In this document: piece after piece, positions 26,512 through 34,466 of the stretch
How positions within the stretch are numbered: the stretch's first letter is position 1
How the letters are laid out: each line of letters opens with the position of its first letter
Assembly: GCA_009928955.1 (NCBI GenBank)
Contig: SABN01000016.1
Span: forward strand, 1-41,872
Reading direction: 5' to 3'
Length of the DNA: 41,872 nucleotides
From: Opitutia bacterium
Lineage (GTDB): Bacteria > Verrucomicrobiota > Kiritimatiellia > CAIQIC01 > Lenti-01
Position numbers and translations under genes: made by a program
Notes under the pieces: generated by a model
What the model was told of the DNA's origin: nothing
Database searches by the model: none
The model's input: the letters and a program-made list of their open reading frames with translations, nothing else

Positions 26512-29500
26512 ATGAGCGCAATGGCGTGGGCGAAGTGGATGTTGGTGGCCATGCTGGCATGGGCCTGGGCGGGCGAGGTGCGGGCTACGCCGCACGAGGC
26601 CAACGGCTGGAAGATCGAGAAGAAGGCTGAGGAAACCTCGGCGGAAGCCGGCGGGACGATCACCTACCACCTGCGCGTCGAACGCACCGGCGCGGATGCC
26701 GGCGAGATCAAGATCGTCGACGCGAGAGATTCCAGTGCGACGATCGCCTATGCAAGCGTCAACCCGCGAGCCGATGTCGGAGGCGGAACGTCGTCCGGAC
26801 TGCGGTGGAACCGCACCCTGAACCAGGGCGACGTGTTCGAGGCGACCTACACCGTCCAACTCCAGTCGCCCCTGTCTACGGGACAGCGCGTCGGCAATTA
26901 TGTGATGGCGGACAAGGATCCCTACGAGTCGGCTTATCACATCTCCGTGGATTGCTATGTGGTCGTTGGCGGCGGCAACCAGACGTCGGCGGGCAACCGG
27001 AATACTGATGAAGGCGGGGATCCGGTCAGCACGGCGACGGGCGAATTCTTCATGGATCCGGTGACGGACCTGGATCTGGGCGGCCCGCTGCCGCTGGCGT
27101 TCACCCGCTGGTATGCGTCGCGCCTGAACGATCCGGGCATCGACCTGATCGGCAGCGCGCTGGGCCGGGGCTGGATGCACTCGTTTGAGGTAAAGGGCAC
27201 GGTCACGGGTTCCAGCGAACGCATGCTGCGGATCGTGCTGCCGGGCGGCAAGATCGTTGTGTTTGCGGAAACCTACATCGGCAGCATCCGCGCCTGGCAG
27301 CTCAACCACGCGCAGGAAGGCGTTCACTACCAGCTTCGCGACGACGGCCATGGCTGGTGGCTGCTGGATCCCGAGAACGACTTGCTTTACCGCTTCGACC
27401 GCCTCGGCAACTTCGCCCAGGGCACGATCCGTTCGCGGGAGATCCTCGACCGCAACGGCAACCGCCTGCAACTGGACCGCACGGTGGGCGGGCTGGTCAC
27501 CAACGTCAGCGATGGGCTGGGGCGCAATTTTGCATTCGCGTATTCGGCCGCAAGCAACCTGCTGTCGGTGAGCGACGGCGCGCGGACGGTGGGATTCGGC
27601 TACGACGCCACGGGCACGCTGGCGGCGGTGACAAATGCCGTGGGCGAAACCATGCGCTACCGCTACGACCCGGTGAACTCCTTCACGAATTCGCAGGGGG
27701 CGTTGCTGACGGAGGTGGAGCATCCCCGGGGCAACGTCCCGATCGTGCAGGTCTACAACACCAACGGGCAGGTCGTGACCCAGTCCGACGTCTACGGGGG
27801 GATCTCCACGTTTGACTACGACGGGAACGGCACGACGACGGTGACCAATCCGCAGGGATCGTTTGCGCATGCCAACGCCAACTACCGCCGGGCGACGAAT
27901 CTGGCCGACCAGGCCGGGAACGCCTTTGAACTGGAGTATGGCACCGACCGCGATTTGCCGACGGCCATTACCGACCGCCGGGGTTTTCTCACAACCTATC
28001 AGTACGAGACCGACAGCCGCCGGCTGACCAACATGGTCCACCGCGACGGGGGCACCACCGTCTTTTCCTACGTCACGATTCGCCAGACGTTCACCAACGG
28101 CGCGACCGGCACGAACTACGTCGCGTTCGACTTCCGCGATTTGCAGAGCGTGACGCATCCGGACGGCACCACCGGCCAGTTCGAGCGCGACGGGCGCGGG
28201 AACGTGACCGGCTACGTGGACCGGGCGGGCGCGCGCTGGTCCACCGCCGTCAACGAGCGCGGCCAGCCGCTGACGGTCATCCGGCCCGACGGCGGCATGG
28301 TGACCTTGACCTACAACGCCGACGGCACGCTGGCGAGCGAGACCGACAGCGAGACCGGCGTGACGACCTACGCGTACAACGCGTTTCGCCGGCGCATTCG
28401 CGAAACCCGGCCCGGCGGGGGCGTCAACGCCTGGGAGTACGACGCGCTGGGCCGCGTGACGGCCGCCACCAATTCCTACGGCGGCACGACGTTCATCCAC
28501 TACGACCCGAACGGCCTGGTCACGAACGTGACGGACCCGACCGGATACGCCATCGCCACGGAACATGATCTGATGAACCGCGTCACCAACCGGACCGACA
28601 ACGTCGGCCTTTTGGCGGCGGTGGCCTATGACGCGATGGGCCGGCCGGTGGCGGAGATGGATCCGGCCGGCACCAATTGGGTGGCGTACGACGACCGCGG
28701 TTGGCCAACCAACCTGGTTCGCGCGGACCGCTCCTGGTCGTGGGGATATGATGCCGAGGGGAACGTGGAGGAAGTCGTGTCGCCGTTGGGGCATCGCCGG
28801 GTATACCGCTACGACCCTCTGGGGCGCGTCACGAATGCCGTCGGCCCCCTGCTGGAAAGCCAAAGCGTCGCCTACGACCGGATGGGGCGGCGGACGCAGG
28901 TGACCGACGCCAACGCGAACACGACCCGGTTCGCCTACGACGGAGCCGGGCGGCTGAGCGCCATCACCAACGCGAACGGCGGGACCGCGACCTTCGAGTA
29001 CGATGCCGCCGGCCGCCTGGCGCGGGCGACGGATTTCGCCGGAAACGCCGTCGCGTTCGGCTATACGCCGATGGGGCGCCTGGCGGGCGTCACCAACGCG
29101 CTGAACGAGGGCCTCCGCCACGAATACGACGCGGAGGGGCGGCGGATCCGGACCGATTTCCCGGACGGCACGCACACGGGCGTGACCTACGACCCGGCCG
29201 GCCGCGTCCAGACCCAGACGGACGCCGGAACGAACGTTTGGTCCTACGGCTACGACCTGCGCGGCGATCTCCTGGCCGCGACCAATCCGGCGGGCGGCGT
29301 GACGACCTACGACTACTACCCCGACGGCACCCTGAAATCCGTGGGGAGCACGGATCTGGGGCCCGCCACCCGCATCTATGACGCGGCGCGCCGGCTGGTG
29401 GAGGTCAATCTGTCGGGCGGCGGCGACCTGCATTACGAATACAACGCGCACCATGAACTCACGGCGGTCGTCGATCCGAACGGGAACCGGACGGAATACG

Positions 29501-32286
29501 TGTACGACGCCGACGGACGGCGGGTGGCGGAGACGAATCCCGACGGCCAGATTTTGCATCGGGCCTACGATGCGTCCGGGCGCATGACGAACCAGACCGA
29601 CCGGGCGGGCGGACAGACCCGCTATGAATACGATGCGGGCGGCCGGCTTGTCGCGGAAGTGGATGCCGTGGGCGTCCGCACGGAATACGGATTCGATTCT
29701 TTGAATGCGGTGACCTCCGTCACGCGCGGCGGCCGGACATGGTCGTGGACTTACGACCCAGTTGGGCGCCCGACCGCCCAGACCACGCCGCTGGGCCGGA
29801 CCACCACGCTCCAACGGGATGCCGCAGGCCGGCTCGCCGCGGAAGTGGATCCCCTGGGGCAGACCAACCGGTTCACGCGCGATCCCCTGGGGCGGATCAC
29901 GGCGCTCACCGATCCCGCCGGCCGGGAGCGGACGTTCGAATACGACGCGCGCGGCCTGCTGGCGGCGGCGGGCGGCACCGGGCAGGCGCCGGCCCGCTAT
30001 GAACGCAATGCGCTGGGGAACGTGACCCGGATCGCCGATCCGGCGTCCAACGACTGGACCTTTGCCTATTCGCCGATGGGCGCGCTCCTGGGGCAGACCG
30101 ATCCCCTCGGGCGCAGCCTGGCGATCACGCGCGATCTGCGCGGTCAGGTCAGCCGGATGGACTATCCGGGCGGCGTGACCAACTTCATCTATCGCGATCC
30201 GGCCGGCCGGGTGACCGGCATGGTGTATTCCACGGGCCTGAACTTGCCGATGGCCTATGATCGGCAGAACCGGTTGGTGGGCGCGGAGGGCGTGCTCCTC
30301 CAGCGCGATCCCGACGGACGCATCACCAATACCGTCTCCACGGCGGACAGCCGCGCCTTTGGCGCGGCCTATGACGCCGCCGGGCGGCTGGCGGCGGCGA
30401 CGTACGACAACGGCGCCTTCGCCGTCCAGTACGCCTACAACCCCACCAACGGGCAGTTGCAGACGGTGTCGGACACCGCCAGCGGCGCATCGGTGGGGTT
30501 TGCCTACGATGCCGACGGAGCGGTGAGCGGCATCGTGCGCGGCAACGGAGTGAACGCGACGTTTTCCTGCGATGGCGCGGCGCGGGTCGTCCGGATCCAG
30601 GACGGGCCGCTGATCGACATCCAGTACGCCTATGACGCGGCCGGACGGCTGACGTCGGAGCAGGGGACCTATCCGCTGAATGCCGCCGCCGGGCTGACCA
30701 ACGAGGCGCCGGCCTGGACGTACGACGCCGCCGCCCAGGTGTCCGCCGCCGGCTATGCCTATGATGCGCGCGGCCGACGGACCGCCGCGCCGGGCCGGGC
30801 CTATGCCTGGGATGCCGCCTCGCGCCTCGTGGCGGCCGGCGGCGCCGCGCTGGGCTACGACGGCTTCAGCGAGGTCGTCACGCGCGCGGAAGGCGGGAAC
30901 ACCAACCGGTATTATTATAACCGCGCGCTGTCGCCGGCCTGCATCGTGTCCGAGCGCGACGAGACGGCGGGCGCCTTCGTGCGCCATTACGTCTGGACGC
31001 CGGGCGGCCAACTGCTCTACGCCATCGACGTGGCCTCCGGAAACAAGCCGCGCTACTACCATTCCGGCTTGAACGGTTCGACGCTGGCCCTCACCGACGA
31101 GAGCGGGACGGCGACCGATGCCTATGCCTATGCGCCGTTCGGCCGGATCGTGGGCCGGCAGGGCGCCTCTACCCAGCCCTTCACGTTTGCCGGACGCCAC
31201 GGCATCCGCCAGCAGGATGCGGACGGCACCCTCTACCAGATGCGCGCGCGCTACTACGATGCCCAGACCGGGCGCTTCCTTTCCCCCGACCCCATTTGGC
31301 CCGACGTGTCCCACCCCCAGAAGATCAACCCGTATCCATACGCGGGCAATGATCCCGTCGGCCGCATCGACGTTACGGGACTGGATTGGGAGCCAAAAGT
31401 AGTATATCGCGGCACCAACGATGTTATTGATGAGTGGCCAATGCCGGCACCGAAAAACCCGCCGGTCGGAGGTGGGTTTACCAGCGGGCCCTTCGCCACA
31501 CCGGTTCGCACGCCGTTCCTGCCGAGTCTCCAGGAACACACCGACAGCCCGCAGAAACCCTTGAATACGGCCTGGCGGTCCTTCGGTGCGACCCCGTTGG
31601 GAACGGCGCCCGGCGCCAACCCGCTTGCGACGCCGCAGCGACCCGGCGACGTCATGGCCGAGGCCATGGGGCTGGAGTTTTCCCGGCTGATCCAAAACGC
31701 CCCGCAACGGCCGGGAGACGTCATTGCCGATGCCATGGGCCAGGAATTCCTCCGCCTGCTGAAGCACTACGCTCCTTCGCCCAACCCCATCGCGGGGGGG
31801 ACGCCGCAAACGTGGATGCCCACCAATCGGCCCGAAAATTTCGGACCTCTCCCGCCGCCGCCGTGGAGGAAGCCGGACCAGAAGGATCCAACCTTTAACC
31901 CCGAGGGTTTTAAGGCGCTGCCGGGTCTGGGGTATACCAGTGGCGCGGTCCGCGCTCACTCTGGCGACATGTCCGACTCTCTGCCGGGCACTCTTCTGCC
32001 GGCCCAAGGACGCGAATCGCCCCCCGCGCCGGCCGTGCAGGCGCCCGAATCGCCCCCCGCGCCGCTGTATTCCGTGCAGGGCGGTTCACTCTTCCCGCCG
32101 GCGGCCCCGCCGATTCCAGCGGCGGATATCGACGACTGGGACCGCAAGATCTGGATCCGCATTGATGACCGCAAGCGGGAGGAGGAGCGACAGCGGCAAC
32201 GCGACCGGGATCAGATGGAGAGTCTGATCATGCAGGAACATTATAATGAGTACGTTGTACCTTCACCTCTTTATAGGAGGCATTGA
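26512..32286 (+). CDS. giant RHS/YD-repeat protein with DUF11 start and variable tail
   Basis: 1924 residues from ATG 26512 (AGGAGGAGGA upstream). Signal peptide 1-26. Residues 30-150 match a DUF11-like surface beta domain (EKKAEETSAEAGGTITYHLR). A DUF6531-type start follows (VSTATGEFFMDPVTDLDLGG...TRWYAS, from about residue 175). Then dozens of YD repeats (YDALGRV, YDPNGLV, YDAAGRL) make the shell. The core ends with GRFLSPDPIWPD...NPYPYAGNDPVGRIDVTG near residue 1623. The remaining 301 residues are Pro-rich, with a tandem QRPGDV-x-A-x-AMG-x-EF repeat, and no recognised toxin. In RHS proteins this region is the exchangeable effector. No VgrG or type VI genes are nearby; Sec export to the surface is implied. 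Confidence 0.93.
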   Translation: MSAMAWAKWMLVAMLAWAWAGEVRATPHEANGWKIEKKAEETSAEAGGTITYHLRVERTGADAGEIKIVDARDSSATIAYASVNPRADVGGGTSSGLRWNRTLNQGDVFEATYTVQLQSPLSTGQRVGNYVMADKDPYESAYHISVDCYVVVGGGNQTSAGNRNTDEGGDPVSTATGEFFMDPVTDLDLGGPLPLAFTRWYASRLNDPGIDLIGSALGRGWMHSFEVKGTVTGSSERMLRIVLPGGKIVVFAETYIGSIRAWQLNHAQEGVHYQLRDDGHGWWLLDPENDLLYRFDRLGNFAQGTIRSREILDRNGNRLQLDRTVGGLVTNVSDGLGRNFAFAYSAASNLLSVSDGARTVGFGYDATGTLAAVTNAVGETMRYRYDPVNSFTNSQGALLTEVEHPRGNVPIVQVYNTNGQVVTQSDVYGGISTFDYDGNGTTTVTNPQGSFAHANANYRRATNLADQAGNAFELEYGTDRDLPTAITDRRGFLTTYQYETDSRRLTNMVHRDGGTTVFSYVTIRQTFTNGATGTNYVAFDFRDLQSVTHPDGTTGQFERDGRGNVTGYVDRAGARWSTAVNERGQPLTVIRPDGGMVTLTYNADGTLASETDSETGVTTYAYNAFRRRIRETRPGGGVNAWEYDALGRVTAATNSYGGTTFIHYDPNGLVTNVTDPTGYAIATEHDLMNRVTNRTDNVGLLAAVAYDAMGRPVAEMDPAGTNWVAYDDRGWPTNLVRADRSWSWGYDAEGNVEEVVSPLGHRRVYRYDPLGRVTNAVGPLLESQSVAYDRMGRRTQVTDANANTTRFAYDGAGRLSAITNANGGTATFEYDAAGRLARATDFAGNAVAFGYTPMGRLAGVTNALNEGLRHEYDAEGRRIRTDFPDGTHTGVTYDPAGRVQTQTDAGTNVWSYGYDLRGDLLAATNPAGGVTTYDYYPDGTLKSVGSTDLGPATRIYDAARRLVEVNLSGGGDLHYEYNAHHELTAVVDPNGNRTEYVYDADGRRVAETNPDGQILHRAYDASGRMTNQTDRAGGQTRYEYDAGGRLVAEVDAVGVRTEYGFDSLNAVTSVTRGGRTWSWTYDPVGRPTAQTTPLGRTTTLQRDAAGRLAAEVDPLGQTNRFTRDPLGRITALTDPAGRERTFEYDARGLLAAAGGTGQAPARYERNALGNVTRIADPASNDWTFAYSPMGALLGQTDPLGRSLAITRDLRGQVSRMDYPGGVTNFIYRDPAGRVTGMVYSTGLNLPMAYDRQNRLVGAEGVLLQRDPDGRITNTVSTADSRAFGAAYDAAGRLAAATYDNGAFAVQYAYNPTNGQLQTVSDTASGASVGFAYDADGAVSGIVRGNGVNATFSCDGAARVVRIQDGPLIDIQYAYDAAGRLTSEQGTYPLNAAAGLTNEAPAWTYDAAAQVSAAGYAYDARGRRTAAPGRAYAWDAASRLVAAGGAALGYDGFSEVVTRAEGGNTNRYYYNRALSPACIVSERDETAGAFVRHYVWTPGGQLLYAIDVASGNKPRYYHSGLNGSTLALTDESGTATDAYAYAPFGRIVGRQGASTQPFTFAGRHGIRQQDADGTLYQMRARYYDAQTGRFLSPDPIWPDVSHPQKINPYPYAGNDPVGRIDVTGLDWEPKVVYRGTNDVIDEWPMPAPKNPPVGGGFTSGPFATPVRTPFLPSLQEHTDSPQKPLNTAWRSFGATPLGTAPGANPLATPQRPGDVMAEAMGLEFSRLIQNAPQRPGDVIADAMGQEFLRLLKHYAPSPNPIAGGTPQTWMPTNRPENFGPLPPPPWRKPDQKDPTFNPEGFKALPGLGYTSGAVRAHSGDMSDSLPGTLLPAQGRESPPAPAVQAPESPPAPLYSVQGGSLFPPAAPPIPAADIDDWDRKIWIRIDDRKREEERQRQRDRDQMESLIMQEHYNEYVVPSPLYRRH

Positions 32287-32293
32287 TCATCCC

Positions 32294-33094
32294 ATGAAAA
32301 CTCGAATCCCAACTCTGAGCATTCTATTCGCCCTTCTGGCTGGCGTTCTCTGCGCCACGGCCGCCACGATCCAGTACGCCTACGACGACGCGGGGCGGCT
32401 GATCGGGGCCGACTACGGCGGCGGGGCCACGATCGCCTACGTCTACGACGCCAACGGCAATCTGCTCCAGCGCACGACGACGGCCGGCGGCGCGACGACC
32501 TACACGCTGATCTACCGCGCCGGAACCGGCGGCTGGATCGACGGCGTCGCCACCCAGCAAGTCGCCGAAGGCTCCAGCGGCTCGCCGGTCGAGGCCCGGG
32601 GCGACGACGGCAGCGCCGTCTTCCGCCGCTGGAGCGACGGGTCCGCCGCCAATCCGCGCACGGATGCCAACGTACAGGCGGATTTGACCGTCACCGCCTC
32701 CTTCCTGAGCACGGGCGGCGCCGATCTCGACTGGTACGCCGCCCGCGGCATTTCTCCGGCCGGCGGCGAAACCTGGGCGGACGTGGATGCGCGCACCGTC
32801 CCCGGCAAAGACACCACCTGCCGGCAGGAAAACATCGCCGATACCGATCCCGCTGATCCGAGCGATGTCTTCAAAGTCACGGCCGCCGATGCGCCCCTTT
32901 CGGGCAACGCCATCCGCTTCCTCTCCTCCACCGGCCGCCTCTATACCCTGCAAGGCGCCTACACGGTCCCCGACCACCTCTGGACCAACCTCCCCGGCCG
33001 CGGCCCGCGCCCCGGCGTCGGCGGCCCCGATTCCATGCCCCCCCTCCCCGACTCCCCTGCCCAACTCTACCGCCTGAAAGTCGGCCTGCCGTAA
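32294..33094 (+). CDS. small secreted RHS-like protein with divergent Flg_new/InlB-type repeat
   Basis: 266 residues from ATG 32294; AGGAGG lies inside the end of the RHS gene, 13 bp upstream. Signal peptide 1-24. Residues 25-60 hold two RHS/YD units (YAYDDAGRLIG, YVYDANGNLLQRT). Residues 70-140 resemble bacterial (InlB B/Flg_new-like) repeats (TLIYRAGTGGWIDG, VFRRWSDGSAANPRTD, VTASF). The C-terminal half has a Pro-rich end and a segment like other PVC secreted proteins. It begins 8 bp after the RHS stop, so is co-expressed. It is not a typical immunity protein because it is exported; it may be an RHS accessory or a fragmented RHS gene. Confidence 0.75.
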   Translation: MKTRIPTLSILFALLAGVLCATAATIQYAYDDAGRLIGADYGGGATIAYVYDANGNLLQRTTTAGGATTYTLIYRAGTGGWIDGVATQQVAEGSSGSPVEARGDDGSAVFRRWSDGSAANPRTDANVQADLTVTASFLSTGGADLDWYAARGISPAGGETWADVDARTVPGKDTTCRQENIADTDPADPSDVFKVTAADAPLSGNAIRFLSSTGRLYTLQGAYTVPDHLWTNLPGRGPRPGVGGPDSMPPLPDSPAQLYRLKVGLP

Positions 33095-33122
33095 TTCCCT
33101 CCGCCCTTTTGCCTCTTCCGGC

Positions 33123-33148
33123 GGCGGCCTCGGCGAGGCCGCCCTACC
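33123..33148 (-). repeat. REP-like 26-mer, inverted partner 1
   Basis: Minus strand GGTAGGGCG followed by a palindromic stem (GGCGGCCTC/GAGGCCGCC, loop GGC). It shares its GGTAGGGCG head and 26-nt length with 33168-33193 on the opposite strand. Confidence 0.6.
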
Positions 33149-33167
33149 TCAGCCTAGGAACCTTATC

Positions 33168-33193
33168 GGTAGGGCGCTCTGGCCCAGAGCGCC
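33168..33193 (+). repeat. REP-like 26-mer, inverted partner 2
   Basis: Plus strand GGTAGGGCG head and a 9-bp stem (GGCGCTCTG/CAGAGCGCC, loop GCC). Head-to-head with 33123-33148, separated by 19 bp, like a bacterial interspersed mosaic element. No T-run follows, so it is not a simple terminator. Confidence 0.6.
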
Positions 33194-33270
33194 GGTCGCC
33201 TTTCTTAGGATCCATCCATCGCACCGAATCGCCAAGGCTCCCCCAGGTTGCGGCTTCCTGTTTTTTGGAC

Positions 33271-33299
33271 TTGCGCGACACCCCGTCAGCGGCTAGGTT
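33271..33299 (+). promoter_or_regulatory. promoter of the tRNA-Leu/tRNA-Ser unit
   Basis: TTGCGC (33271-33276), 17-bp spacer, TAGGTT (33294-33299), GC-rich discriminator TCGCGTGCC. Hexamers and spacer length are identical to the tRNA-Ala promoter. Confidence 0.7.
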
Positions 33300-33317
33300 T
33301 CGCGTGCCATCGAAAAA

Positions 33318-33403
33318 GCCGGAGTGGCGGAATGGCAGACGCACCAGACTCAAAATCTGGCGCCTTCACAGGCGTATGGGTTCAAGTCCCTTCTCCGGTA
33401 CCA
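33318..33403 (+). tRNA. tRNA-Leu (anticodon CAA), CCA encoded
   Basis: 86 nt with a long variable arm (class II). Anticodon loop CTCAAAA gives CAA for UUG codons. Acceptor GCCGGAG/CTCCGGT has G1-U72 instead of a Watson-Crick pair; discriminator A and CCA present. A37-A38 suits MiaB modification. Confidence 0.95.
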
Positions 33404-33518
33404 ATTTTCGGGGCGTTTTCGAGCGGAGCCACGCTCCGCCACAGGTGGACGAGCAAGCGGCCGATCGGGCCCCCCAGTCCGGAAACAGCTTGCCGTTCGT
33501 GTGGATGTCGGTTTTTGC

Positions 33519-33611
<93 letters not shown>

Positions 33612-33773
33612 TTCATCTTTTCCGTTTCATGCCCGGTTTGCACGCCGCATTTCGTTTTCCGGGATACGGTTGCAACCGCCACCCCAGGTTCTAACCGCCG
33701 GGCGGCTGTTATTTCGCTCCCGGTTGTAGGCATGTGCCCCCGCGCGGCAGCCGGATTCTCTTCTCCATTTCTT

Positions 33774-33827
33774 CATTCTGAATTGCGCCGCCGTGCGGCG
33801 CCGCCCCCCCTTCCCCCATTCTGAATT
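33774..33827. repeat. CATTCTGAATT direct repeats around a GC hairpin
   Basis: CATTCTGAATT at 33774-33784 and 33817-33827 flank a 7-bp hairpin (GCGCCGC-CGT-GCGGCGC, 33785-33801). The rest of 33610-33881 is 272 bp without a supportable gene. It may be a small repeat remnant or the end of both flanking units. Confidence 0.5.
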
Positions 33828-33881
33828 CTCACTGAGGAGCCACAACGCGCGGCGAGTTTCTTTGTGCTCCACAAGGCCGGA

Positions 33882-34466
33882 TCAGCGCAGACCCCGGGAA
33901 AGGGCGTCGAGGGTCACGTTCTCCCAGCCCGGCAAGTCGAGGCAGTGTTCGAGGATCAAGGCGCTGGCAAAGGCGTCGTAAAGCGCGTCATGCCAGCTTC
34001 GGCCGGGACAGAATTCCCGCGTCCGGTCCGTCAGGCCCATGGCTTCGCAAACTTCGGAGAGGGAGTGGCCTTTGAGGTCGGGGCGGGCGTGGCGCGCCAG
34101 TTGGAGGGTGTCGATCCACGGCCCCAGCACATGCATCGGGGCCGCCCGGCGGAGGAATTTCTTCTCGGTGCCGATGTTGTGGGCGGCCAGCGCGCGACCC
34201 TCCAGCCACGGGCGCCACGTCGGCCACCGCTCGGGCATCGCGGGGGCGCCGGCCAACAGGTTGCGGATTTCCGCATGGCGTCCCGGCGCATAGGGGTTGA
34301 ACGGCCGATCGGGAGCCACGCGCAGCCAGCTCTCGTGGAAGCGTCCCGTCACGCGGCCGTTCCGCATCTCGACCATGCCCACCTGCCAGGGCTCGTCAAC
34401 ATGGCCGCGCACCGCTCCGGTGGACTCGAAGTCCAACACGGTCAGGATGGCGTCGCGCGCCTTCAT
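33882..34466 (-). CDS. DEDD-family 3'-5' exonuclease
   Basis: 194 residues from ATG 34466. Exo I: DFESTG (12-17) with Asp/Glu; Exo II: HNIGTEKKFL with the following Asp; Exo III: WHDALYDAFAS giving the H-x4-D type (DEDDh), as in DnaQ or RNase T. No other domain. It would trim single-stranded DNA or RNA; substrate not predictable, but the size resembles proofreading-like or oligoribonuclease-like enzymes. Start ATG overlaps the oligoendopeptidase TGA (ATGA), so it is translated from the same message. Confidence 0.88.
   Translation of the reverse strand: MKARDAILTVLDFESTGAVRGHVDEPWQVGMVEMRNGRVTGRFHESWLRVAPDRPFNPYAPGRHAEIRNLLAGAPAMPERWPTWRPWLEGRALAAHNIGTEKKFLRRAAPMHVLGPWIDTLQLARHARPDLKGHSLSEVCEAMGLTDRTREFCPGRSWHDALYDAFASALILEHCLDLPGWENVTLDALSRGLR

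Noticed and set aside
26226-26663. 145-codon minus-strand frame between cstA and RHS
   Set aside because: It overlaps the RHS signal peptide, has no ribosome site and has shadow-like composition.
26398-32007. Open frame of 1869 codons antisense to the RHS gene
   Set aside because: The sense strand encodes clear RHS repeats. Repetitive GC-rich codons leave the opposite strand without stops, and the antisense product has no signal or domain.
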